From Acidobacteriota bacterium (GTDB taxonomy: Bacteria > Acidobacteriota > Terriglobia > UBA7540): a stretch of 13,063 nt of DNA. The DNA is taken from NCBI GenBank assembly GCA_021789565.1, contig JAJYJL010000079.1:1-13063 (forward strand), in the 5' to 3' direction. The notes beneath the pieces are model-generated. The model did not search any database, was not told the DNA's origin, and worked only from the letters and a program-made list of their open reading frames with translations. Positions 1 through 5,916 of this stretch are shown in pieces. The translations under genes were made by a program, and so were the position numbers. Each line of letters opens with the position of its first letter. The first letter of the stretch is position 1.

Positions 1-1
1 C

Positions 2-511
2 CTGCTGCTGGAATCCATTCGATACTTTGTGAAGGATGTGGGGCGCGACGACGTCTCGTTCGTGCTGATCGGCCGTGGCAGCGAAACGCCGGCGCTCGAA
101 GCCTGGGTGCGGGAGAAGGGAATCGATGAGTGTGTCACGTTCACCGGGCGCGTGCCCGACGATGAAATGTGGGCCTGGCTTTCCACCGCCGACTTTGGCG
201 TCGCGCCCGACCCGAAAAATCCCATGAACGATAAGTCCACCATGAACAAGATTCTCGAGTACATGGCGTTCGGCCTGCCGGTGGTGCTCTACGATTTGAC
301 CGAAGGCCGCCGCTCAGCGGGCGGTGCCGCTCTCTACGCCCAGCCCAACGATCCCGAGGATTTTGCCCGCCAGATGCTGAAGCTGCTCGATTCTGAAGAT
401 CTTCGCCGCACCCTCGGCGCCCGCGCCCGCAAACGGATCGAAGAAAGCCTTAACTGGGACATCGAAAAACGCGAACTGCTCAAGGCCTATGAGACGGCGC
501 TGGGCGATTGA
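2..511 (+). CDS. Glycosyltransferase, GT4-type (GT-B fold), C-terminal part
   Basis: This is the 3' part of a gene whose 5' end lies outside the window; the frame is open from base 2, and a GTG at base 29 is internal rather than a start. The visible 169 residues form the C-terminal half of a GT-B glycosyltransferase. They begin with the strand reading VSFVLIGRG, followed by the VTFTGRVPDDEM loop and the nucleotide-sugar-binding stretch KILEYMAFGLPVV, DLTEGRRSAG. In GT4 enzymes this last region contacts the donor nucleotide and sugar through the E-x7-E-type motif. The chain ends with the usual amphipathic C-terminal helix (W near the end, ELLKAYETAL). The likely role is adding a sugar to a lipid-linked or surface glycan in the cytoplasm; donor and acceptor cannot be told. 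An intrinsic terminator follows 7 nt after the stop, so this is the last gene of its transcript. Confidence 0.85.
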   Translation: MLLESIRYFVKDVGRDDVSFVLIGRGSETPALEAWVREKGIDECVTFTGRVPDDEMWAWLSTADFGVAPDPKNPMNDKSTMNKILEYMAFGLPVVLYDLTEGRRSAGGAALYAQPNDPEDFARQMLKLLDSEDLRRTLGARARKRIEESLNWDIEKRELLKAYETALGD

Positions 512-517
512 AGGGGG

Positions 518-549
518 CCACGGCGACGGGTGAGCGCCGTGGGCTTTTT
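518..549 (+). terminator. Intrinsic terminator after the GT4 gene
   Basis: A perfect 8-bp GC-rich stem (CCACGGCG at 518-525 with CGCCGTGG at 535-542) encloses a 9-nt loop. It is followed by GC and a run of five T at 545-549. It starts 7 nt after the stop codon of the glycosyltransferase gene, the expected place for a Rho-independent terminator. Confidence 0.78.
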
Positions 550-628
550 ACGACCGCACACATCGCAAACGGCACGATACATACGCCACCCGCCAAAGGT
601 ATGGGCCTGCGCTACAAAGCAACTGCAC

Positions 629-663
629 ACCATATTCAATGCTGGTATTGGATATGGTAAAAT
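629..663 (+). promoter_or_regulatory. vapBC promoter with overlapping inverted-repeat operator
   Basis: Bases 629-640 (ACCATATTCAAT) and 647-658 (ATTGGATATGGT) are inverted copies with 12-bp arms, one mismatch and a 6-bp centre. An extended -10 element, TGGTAAAAT, lies at 655-663 and so overlaps the right arm. No convincing -35 is present; TTCAAT at 635-640 matches only 3 of 6. The -10 ends 6 nt before the antitoxin ATG at 670, and no Shine-Dalgarno sequence is present, so transcription would start at or next to the ATG (leaderless mRNA). VapB-type antitoxins normally bind palindromes at their own promoter and repress, so this is the expected autoregulatory operator. Binding itself is inferred. 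Confidence 0.65.
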
Positions 664-669
664 GGCCCT

Positions 670-873
670 ATGGAAACCGCTCGTAAAATCACCGTGGAAG
701 TTTCGCCGGAATTGCTGAAGAAGGCGCAACGGGCCAGCGGCGGCGGCATTACCCAAACCGTCCGCACTGGCCTCGAACTGGTGGCGGCGTCGGAGACTTA
801 TGCTCGCCTGCGCGGGCTTCGGGGCAAGGTCCGATTCTCGCGCAAGGTGGCGGAACTGAAGGCCGACCGATGA
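670..873 (+). CDS. vapB: VapB-type antitoxin (ribbon-helix-helix-like)
   Basis: A 67-aa protein encoded directly upstream of a PIN-domain toxin. The N-terminal stretch KITVEVSPELLKKAQ looks like the DNA-binding strand and first helix of a ribbon-helix-helix antitoxin. TQTVRTGLELVAAS gives the second helix, and LRGLRGKVRFSRKVAEL resembles the C-terminal toxin-binding tail of VapB proteins ('LRGKV' is common there). Its expected roles are to neutralise the VapC ribonuclease by occupying its active site and to repress the operon together with the toxin. The gene overlaps the toxin gene by 4 bp (ATGA), typical of translational coupling. The start at 670 has no Shine-Dalgarno sequence but sits 6 nt after a good -10, suggesting leaderless expression. 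The 67-aa length is normal for the family. Confidence 0.82.
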   Translation: METARKITVEVSPELLKKAQRASGGGITQTVRTGLELVAASETYARLRGLRGKVRFSRKVAELKADR

Positions 874-1250
874 TCGCCGCCGACACAAGCACCTGGATGG
901 CCTATCTCGGAGGCGGCTGGGGCAAAGACGTCGAGTTGCTGGACAAAGCGCTCGCGGACCGGCAAGTGCTGATGGCGCCGGTGGTGCTGGCAGAACTGTT
1001 AAGCGATAAGAAAATTCCCGAGAGCGTGGCGAAAATCCTTGCCGAAGTTCCGCTGATTGAAATCCGGCCGGGTTACTGGGAAAGGGCCGGAGCGCTGCGC
1101 GCAAAGGTGCTGGCAAAAAGCCGCAAGGCCCGCCTGGGCGACGCGCTGATTGCCCAGAGCTGCGCCGATCGCGGAATTTCTCTTGTTACCCGCGACCGCG
1201 AATTCCGGGCGTTTGTTGGAGCTGCCGGACTTGACCTGGTTATTGGGTAG
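870..1250 (+). CDS. vapC: VapC-type PIN-domain ribonuclease toxin
   Basis: A 126-aa PIN-domain protein, the toxin of the pair. The acidic residues that bind Mg2+/Mn2+ in PIN nucleases are all visible: D5 (AADTST near the N-terminus), E42 (LAELLSD), D91 (LGDALIAQ) and D109 (TRDREF). With every catalytic position kept, the enzyme is predicted to be active as an endoribonuclease. VapC toxins usually cut tRNA or a 23S rRNA loop; the target cannot be told here. The start codon overlaps the antitoxin stop (ATGA at 870-873), so translation is likely coupled. The gene converges with the secreted-protein gene on the minus strand, 37 bp away, with no clear terminator between them. The pair stands alone, without integrase or other mobility genes. 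Confidence 0.9.
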   Translation: MIAADTSTWMAYLGGGWGKDVELLDKALADRQVLMAPVVLAELLSDKKIPESVAKILAEVPLIEIRPGYWERAGALRAKVLAKSRKARLGDALIAQSCADRGISLVTRDREFRAFVGAAGLDLVIG

Positions 1251-1287
1251 GGCTGGCGGCGAGTTTGTGCTGTGGCGTTTCCGGGAT

Positions 1288-2415
1288 TCAGGGCCTGCCG
1301 TGCTGGCGGTGAGAAAGGGCGGGGGTGAATTTGGGGATGACGAATTCCTGAAGGACATTGGCGATGGCGTCGAAGCCGATTCCGATCATGCCGTTTTCAA
1401 GTGTCGTTCCCCATCCATTGCGGTTTTGCTGCGGAAGGTAAAGGTTGGCGACGGCGCCCGCGGTGAAGTGGCCAAGGACGGCGGAGTAGTCCGGCTGCCA
1501 GTGCCCGTTGTCGCCCTTGCAGATGAACGAGCGGGTGATGGCGTAGAGCAGACGCGAGCCGACGCTGCCGTCGGCCTTGTAGTAGAAACGCGGGTCCTGG
1601 TGAAGGATGGAGGGCAGCAGCGCGTCGCTCATGAAGGCCCCCACGCCCAGCGTGGCGTAAGCGGCGCCAAATCGCTTGGCGAAGCTCTTCTCCTCGGTGC
1701 CGTATCCGCTGTACATGCCGGCTGCCTGCTCGCCACCTACGAACGCGGTGGTCAGGCCCAGAGTAAACGGGTTGAAAACTGCCTTATAAGTGAGCTGAAA
1801 CTTTTGCCTGGCGGTGAGCGGCGCGGTGTGGGGGTAATAGGTGACGAAGTAATTAGGAACGAAGCCGAGCACAAGCTGCTTTTCTTCGTGCTGCAACTGA
1901 TAATGGGCCACCTCGGCCTGGGAAGGTGTTACCTTGATGGAGGTCACAAGCGGGGCCAGCGCCAGCGGGATTTTCGGCGCCGTGTACATTTCGCCAGGAT
2001 GCACCACGGCGGCGGCGGACTGCGTTTCAAACCCCGGGGCGGTGATGGTGAGCCAGTAAGTTCCAGGGGCGACGCCCGCAAAAGAGAATTGCCCGCTGTC
2101 TGTTGTCTGCGCCTGCTGCACCGTTTTGCCATCGCGCACCAGGGTGACCAGAGCTAAGATGACCGGGTTTCCGTCCGGCCCGACAACGGTGCCGCTGATG
2201 CTCCCCGCTGATTGCTGAACGGATGCCTGGCTTGCGGCTGATGCCGCCGCCCCTGTTACGACAGGCGGCTCCGGTAGCACAGGTTGCGCCTGGGCGGCAA
2301 GTCCGGTGCCGGCAAAACCCATGCCCAACCCGATGAAAACGCCCGCTGCCACGATCGAGCCACACTGACGCCATGAAAGAGATTTACGCAAAACCCCAGT
2401 TCTGCTGACATTCAT
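1288..2415 (-). CDS. Secreted protein with a carboxypeptidase-regulatory-like domain
   Basis: The start chosen is the ATG at 2415 (375 aa). It is preceded by GAGAG 5 nt upstream and leads straight into a signal peptide: basic residues at 11 and 16, a hydrophobic core at about 20-38, and a probable cleavage site after GLA-AQA near residue 43. A TTG at 2478 would add 21 unlikely residues. After a Pro/Ala-rich linker (about 45-70) comes a CarboxypepD_reg-like beta-sandwich at about 72-132 (GSISGTVVGPDGNPV, the QFSFAGVAPGTYWLTITAPGF strands). The same module begins many acidobacterial TonB-dependent-type receptors. Here, however, only about 240 residues follow, rich in aromatic and Gly residues (LTYKAVFNPFTLG, HQDPRFYY, YSAVLGHFTAGAVANLY), with no full receptor barrel. 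It probably sits in the periplasm or outer membrane; function unknown. Confidence 0.8.
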   Translation of the reverse strand: MNVSRTGVLRKSLSWRQCGSIVAAGVFIGLGMGFAGTGLAAQAQPVLPEPPVVTGAAASAASQASVQQSAGSISGTVVGPDGNPVILALVTLVRDGKTVQQAQTTDSGQFSFAGVAPGTYWLTITAPGFETQSAAAVVHPGEMYTAPKIPLALAPLVTSIKVTPSQAEVAHYQLQHEEKQLVLGFVPNYFVTYYPHTAPLTARQKFQLTYKAVFNPFTLGLTTAFVGGEQAAGMYSGYGTEEKSFAKRFGAAYATLGVGAFMSDALLPSILHQDPRFYYKADGSVGSRLLYAITRSFICKGDNGHWQPDYSAVLGHFTAGAVANLYLPQQNRNGWGTTLENGMIGIGFDAIANVLQEFVIPKFTPALSHRQHGRP

Positions 2416-2782
2416 CGGAGCTCTCAATTCCGCGTCCGCCTTTTCCCTATTTACCGTGAGATGCACGGTCCCATCCAAAAGTATGTACGGCTGGCGTGGT
2501 TAATTCCCATTTTCGTCCGAGCTGCCCGGCCGGCGCCGGACGCTGCCTCTACAATTGTACCCGGCCCCTCCGCCATTGATGAAGTGCTTATTAACCAACC
2601 TGCTCCGATGTCAAGCCCGCGGTGCGGTGGTATGCTAGCGGGGGAAACGTACAGTCTGCTCAAACGGGATTCGCGCTACCCGCGGGTTGTTCCTGAAACT
2701 CAAACGGAGTGCCGGGGTAACGCCGGGATGCGCTTGATTCGAAAAAAGGGGAAGCACCCAAAATCTTACCCGGAAGGAACAC
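2416..2782. other. Intergenic regulatory gap between divergent genes
   Basis: This stretch separates the minus-strand secreted-protein gene from the plus-strand 67-aa gene; I see no credible coding sequence in it. It holds a possible plus-strand promoter (2608-2636), a symmetric TACAATTGTA at 2550-2559 that reads as a -10-like TACAAT on both strands, and a perfect 10-bp palindrome ACCCGCGGGT at 2678-2687. Overlapping reading frames here look like chance products of GC-rich DNA. Confidence 0.5.
2608..2636 (+). promoter_or_regulatory. Possible promoter for the 67-aa gene
   Basis: An extended -10, TG-G-TATGCT, occupies 2628-2636. It lies 17 bp after ATGTCA at 2608-2613, which matches the -35 consensus at 4 of 6 positions. 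It would give a leader of about 140 nt before the ATG at 2783. This is a pattern match only. Confidence 0.35.
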
Positions 2783-2986
2783 ATGCAAGAAAAACATGTA
2801 CTGGACGTGATTTCCGCGATCCTGGCGAGCGGGATTGTAACGCGGAAAACCAAGGTGTCGCCGAAGAGTGCAGCAAAGGTCTACTTTGACGTCAGGGACG
2901 AGCTGCTGAAGGGCATGCTCGACCGCGAACTGGACAAGCTGCCGGTTTACCTCACGCAGAGTCCCGAAAAGAGACCGAATAATTAG
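2783..2986 (+). CDS. Small conserved-looking hypothetical protein (67 aa)
   Basis: A short gene with a good ribosome binding site (AAGGA at 2773-2777, 5 nt before the ATG) and GC-rich third codon positions like its neighbours, both of which argue that it is real. The product is soluble and charged, with no signal peptide or membrane segment. It is predicted to be mostly helical, with helices around residues 3-15 (HVLDVISAILASG) and 30-50 (AAKVYFDVRDELLKGMLDREL), then a short tail ending in NN. I do not recognise the family. The size and the mix of basic and acidic residues would suit a small regulatory or adaptor protein, but nothing in the sequence shows this. It converges with the sugar-transferase gene, which ends 61 bp downstream on the other strand. 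Confidence 0.6.
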   Translation: MQEKHVLDVISAILASGIVTRKTKVSPKSAAKVYFDVRDELLKGMLDRELDKLPVYLTQSPEKRPNN

Positions 2987-3047
2987 CCTGGCTTGCCGGG
3001 TGGGATGATGGGGCTGGCGCGCCAACGGAACGGGGCGAACTCCGGAA

Positions 3048-4472
3048 TCAGCTTGCGCCGCGGCCCAGCAGGACCACGGGGATGGTTTTCAGCAGGATTT
3101 TCAAATCGAGCGTGGGCGACCAGTTGTCGATGTACTCCATGTCAAGTTCCATCCAGCGGCGGAAGTTCAACTGGTTGCGCCCTTCCAGCGCCCACAGGCA
3201 GGTAAGCCCGGGCTGCATGCGCAGGCGGCGGCGCTGCCACCCGGCGTATTTTTCAACTTCTTCAGGCAGCGGCGGGCGCGGCCCCACAAACGACATATCG
3301 CCTTTCAGAATGTTGACAAGCTGCGGAAGCTCGTCGAACGAGAACTTGCGCATGAAGCGGCCGACGGCGGTGCAGCGCGGATCATTCCGTATCTTGAAAA
3401 CCGGGCCGTCGAGTTCGTTCAACGCGGCCAGTTCCTCGCGCCGCAGGTCGGCATCGGCGTGCATGGAGCGGAACTTGTAAACCGTGAATTTTCTTCCGCC
3501 CAGCCCGCAGCGCACCTGGCGATAGAGCACCGGACCCGCTGAGGTCAGCCGGATGAGCAGGGCGAGCAGCAACAGCAGCGGCGAAAGGATGATGAGCAGA
3601 ACGAGGGCCATGGTGAAATCGAGGACGCGCTTCAGCAGCAACAGGTACTCGTTTTCCGGCGTGGTGGTGAAGGTGAGCAGGGGCATTTCTTCCAGCCGGT
3701 CGAGATAGACGCGCGAGACGACGTGCGGGAAAAAGTTGAGCAGGACGCGCGTCTTGACGCCTTCCTCCTCGCAAAGGAGAAAGGCGGCTTCAATCTTTTC
3801 CATGTCGCCTTTGGCGGCGGCGAATACAACTTCGTCGATCACGTGCCGGCGGACGAGTTCGGGCAACTGATCGAGCGAATAGACCGGATAGTCCCGGCGC
3901 AGGCCGGGGACGGCACGGGAATGATCAGCAGCAGGTGAAATGCGCGCGAATCCGAAGATGCGCATGCCGCGCTTCTCATTGGCTTCAATGGCCTTCGCAA
4001 CTTCAACCACAGCCGGAGCGTCACCCACCAGCAGAAATTCACGATAGCCGCCAAAGGTGCGGCGGAGCGGGTCACCCAGGCTGCGGGCCGCCAGCCGAAA
4101 TGCAATCATGGCCAGCAGAAGGATGACGGCGTAGAGCGCCAGCAACAGGCGGCTGATGTAAACCAGCTTGAAGGCGAAGATGGTGGCGAACAGCAGGGCG
4201 GTGCCGAGGAACGCCGCGTTGAAGGGGTCCCAGAAAGCTCGAAGAAGGTTTTCTTCCTGGATTTCGCGGTAGCTGCCCGTTACAACACCGACAACAAGCC
4301 AGAGGGCCACGGCGTAGGGAATGATCCAGATGTAGTTTGAATCGCGATAGAGCGGTTGTGGGGTGATGAAGCCTGCCCTGACCCAGTACGCCAGGGCAAA
4401 ACTGGCCAGACCCAGCGTGGCATCTGCCAGCAGGTAGAGCACCCCGATCATCTGTTTGTAGCGGGAAAACAT
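3048..4472 (-). CDS. Polyprenyl-phosphate sugar-1-phosphate transferase (exopolysaccharide priming enzyme, WbaP/EpsE-like)
   Basis: A 474-aa membrane enzyme that moves a sugar-1-phosphate from a UDP-sugar to undecaprenyl phosphate, the first step of exopolysaccharide or O-antigen repeat synthesis. The layout is complete for the large (PHPT) class. Four or five N-terminal membrane segments occupy about residues 8-128. A cytoplasmic Rossmann-like domain follows at about 145-270 (FLLVGDAPAV, VIDEVVFAAA). A membrane re-entrant segment lies at about 283-308, and the catalytic bacterial-sugar-transferase domain runs to the end. Motifs seen are YRQVRCGLGGRKFTVYKFRSM (split around 317-337), the catalytic Asp-Glu pair D380-E381 in FDELPQL, the GDMSFVGPRP signature at 391-400, and RMQPGLTCLW. 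The sugar (glucose, galactose or other) cannot be told. The start is the ATG at 4472; no clear Shine-Dalgarno precedes it, and the upstream leader contains nested inverted repeats. It follows the GT2 gene on the same strand after 117 bp and may be co-transcribed. Confidence 0.92.
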   Translation of the reverse strand: MFSRYKQMIGVLYLLADATLGLASFALAYWVRAGFITPQPLYRDSNYIWIIPYAVALWLVVGVVTGSYREIQEENLLRAFWDPFNAAFLGTALLFATIFAFKLVYISRLLLALYAVILLLAMIAFRLAARSLGDPLRRTFGGYREFLLVGDAPAVVEVAKAIEANEKRGMRIFGFARISPAADHSRAVPGLRRDYPVYSLDQLPELVRRHVIDEVVFAAAKGDMEKIEAAFLLCEEEGVKTRVLLNFFPHVVSRVYLDRLEEMPLLTFTTTPENEYLLLLKRVLDFTMALVLLIILSPLLLLLALLIRLTSAGPVLYRQVRCGLGGRKFTVYKFRSMHADADLRREELAALNELDGPVFKIRNDPRCTAVGRFMRKFSFDELPQLVNILKGDMSFVGPRPPLPEEVEKYAGWQRRRLRMQPGLTCLWALEGRNQLNFRRWMELDMEYIDNWSPTLDLKILLKTIPVVLLGRGAS

Positions 4473-4474
4473 GC

Positions 4475-4545
4475 GCGCCTATCCAGCCCGATGGGCATCC
4501 CTATCTTAGCAGAACACGAGAGGGAGGGATGCCGGTGATAGGCGC
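4475..4545 (-). promoter_or_regulatory. Nested inverted repeats in the leader of the sugar-transferase gene
   Basis: Two nested perfect inverted repeats lie directly before the start codon. The outer arms are GCGCCTATC at 4475-4483 and GATAGGCGC at 4537-4545 (9 bp). The inner arms are GGCATCCCT at 4494-4502 and AGGGATGCC at 4525-4533 (9 bp), around a 22-nt loop. In the mRNA the outer stem would end 2 nt before the AUG and cover the place where a ribosome binds, so it could control translation. Alternatively it is a DNA operator: an extended -10-like TGCTAAGAT (minus strand, 4511-4503) lies in the central loop. The pairing is seen directly; the function is inferred. Confidence 0.45.
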
Positions 4546-4558
4546 AGTGGGACCATGG

Positions 4559-4575
4559 GGCGGCGTAAAGCCGCC
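4559..4575 (-). other. Stem-loop after the GT2 gene
   Basis: GGCGGC (4559-4564) and GCCGCC (4570-4575) form a 6-bp stem with a 5-nt loop, 14 nt past the stop codon of the GT2 gene. No T-run follows on the minus strand, so it is at most a weak terminator or an mRNA-protecting hairpin between two possibly co-transcribed genes. Confidence 0.35.
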
Positions 4576-4589
4576 GCTGCTGCATCACC

Positions 4590-5774
4590 TTACGCCACCG
4601 GGGGCTGATAGCTGCGGCCCTTCCAGCGGAGGCCGGGGCCGGTGAGGCTCCGGAAAGCTGAGACCAGCGAAACGGTGGAATAAAAGAGCGAAGCCAGCGG
4701 CAAGGTGAAAACGTAGAGCGGAGACAGACCGGCAAGGACGACCAGCGGGCAATAAATGACGGCGCTGGCGGCCGAAGCCGCCGCTGCGGCGATGAAGGCC
4801 GGATTTTGGGCCAGGGGCGTTCCGGTAAAGAGATGCGAAAGCCAAAGCGCGGCCAGCGAAAAGCAGGGTAGCACGGCGAGTGCGTTGCCGGCGGCCACTC
4901 CTGCCAGCACCTTCCACAGCGAGCATCCGGCGCCTTCCCAGGCGCTGCGGGCCAGACCTTCAAAAACCTCACGCCAGTTTTCGTACATGCGGGTGTGGAA
5001 AACTCCACGCGTAACGCCCAGGTAGGTGCGGCGGCCGTTGCGCTTGAAAAGTTCCGCCATGCGAAGGTCTTCAATCAGGGTGTCACGCAGGCGGGCGTAG
5101 CCTCCCAGTGAAACCAGGTCTTCGTGCCGCATCAGGAGGAAAGCGCCGGCGGCCATGGCGCGTGATGAGCGCGGGTCGTTTACCAGCCGCAGCGGAAACA
5201 ACATAAAGAGAAGAAATCCGAATGCCGGCAGGACCACCTTTTCCGCCCAGGATTGCATCGTGACTTCAGGCGTGAGTGAGAGGAACTGCACGTTCTTTCG
5301 CAGGGCGAGTTCGACGGCCTGCCGCAGCAAGCTGGGGTGGAAAACAACGTCGGCGTCGGTGGAAAGAATCCACTCGCCGGTGGCGGCCGCGGCGGCAAGG
5401 CTCATGGCATGGACTTTGCCGCGCCAGCCGGGCGGCAGGTGGTGATTGTGGACCACGCGCAGCTTGCCGTGTGCAACGTCGCGCTGCGCCCAATCGTCGG
5501 CAATCGCGCCGGTGCGATCATCAGAGTCGTCATCCACCAGGATGACTTCAAAATCCGGGTAATCAAGCTTGAGCAATGAATCGAGTGTTGCCGGCAGCGT
5601 TTCCTGCTCATTGCGGGCGGCCAGCAGGATGGAAACTCGGGGAAGCCGGGCGGGCGGACCGGGAAAGGAAAGCGGGCGAAGGATGGAGACACCGATGATG
5701 TTCCAGAAGGCAAAAAGGCCCGCCGCGATCCAGACCACGAATACAAACCAAAGAAGCAGTTCCAAAAAGTGCAA
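4590..5774 (-). CDS. Membrane-bound family 2 glycosyltransferase, HpnB-like
   Basis: A 394-aa GT-A (GT2) glycosyltransferase with an N-terminal membrane anchor (about 5-30) and two or three C-terminal membrane segments (about 288-312, 325-350, 353-375). The nucleotide-binding site shows VSILLAARNE (47-56) and VDDDSDD (80-86). The metal-binding DxD is D140-A-D142 in STDAD, and the acidic catalytic region is IED at 234-236. PPGWRGKVHAM (114-124) and PAFGFLLFMLFP...NDPRSSRAMAAGAFLLMR (183-216, interrupted) resemble HpnB, the hopene-associated glycosyltransferase, and CrtQ-type carotenoid enzymes. The acceptor is therefore probably a membrane lipid. The start is a TTG at 5774, supported by AGGGAG 6 nt upstream and by the hydrophobic N-terminus it opens. 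It is divergent from another membrane glycosyltransferase (142 bp gap) and precedes the sugar-phosphate transferase. GT2 membership is sure; the HpnB assignment is moderate. Confidence 0.88.
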   Translation of the reverse strand: MHFLELLLWFVFVVWIAAGLFAFWNIIGVSILRPLSFPGPPARLPRVSILLAARNEQETLPATLDSLLKLDYPDFEVILVDDDSDDRTGAIADDWAQRDVAHGKLRVVHNHHLPPGWRGKVHAMSLAAAAATGEWILSTDADVVFHPSLLRQAVELALRKNVQFLSLTPEVTMQSWAEKVVLPAFGFLLFMLFPLRLVNDPRSSRAMAAGAFLLMRHEDLVSLGGYARLRDTLIEDLRMAELFKRNGRRTYLGVTRGVFHTRMYENWREVFEGLARSAWEGAGCSLWKVLAGVAAGNALAVLPCFSLAALWLSHLFTGTPLAQNPAFIAAAAASAASAVIYCPLVVLAGLSPLYVFTLPLASLFYSTVSLVSAFRSLTGPGLRWKGRSYQPPVA

Positions 5775-5791
5775 ATCAAGCTCCCTAATTG

Positions 5792-5821
5792 ACTATAGGC
5801 ATCGCGGCAGGAAACAGGCAA
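5792..5821 (-). promoter_or_regulatory. Probable promoter of the HpnB-like GT2 gene
   Basis: On the minus strand TTGCCT (5821-5816; 4 of 6 to the -35 consensus) is followed after 18 bp by TATAGT (5797-5792; 5 of 6 to the -10). Transcription would begin near 5785, just at the AGGGAG ribosome binding site, giving a leader of only about 11 nt. Confidence 0.45.
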
Positions 5822-5895
5822 CTGGCAGCGCCTCGGGCTCACTTTACCTTTCCGTCATTTTGCGGCGGCCAGACCAGAGCAAGTTGCTACAGATA

Positions 5896-5904
5896 TGCTA
5901 GACT
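5896..5904 (+). promoter_or_regulatory. Extended -10 element of the GT21-like gene
   Basis: TG-C-TAGACT at 5896-5904 has the TGn extension and 4 of 6 -10 positions; no -35-like hexamer is seen at 16-18 bp. It ends 12 nt before the ATG at 5917, so the transcript would carry a leader of only about 6 nt. Confidence 0.38.
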
Positions 5905-5916
5905 CGAAGCTCTTCC

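Noticed and set aside
487..1116. Minus-strand frame of 209 codons over the TA pair
   Set aside because: Arg/Pro/Ser-rich translation typical of a shadow frame. The plus-strand vapB and vapC show family motifs and a coupled overlap.
1150..2157. Long plus-strand reading frame (335 codons) opposite the secreted-protein gene
   Set aside because: The product shows no domain or signal. The minus-strand frame has a signal peptide, a recognisable domain and a ribosome binding site. Long antisense frames are expected in GC-rich DNA.
2416..2478. TTG start at 2478 for the secreted protein
   Set aside because: It would place 21 charged residues before a normal signal peptide; the ATG at 2415 has its own upstream GAGAG.
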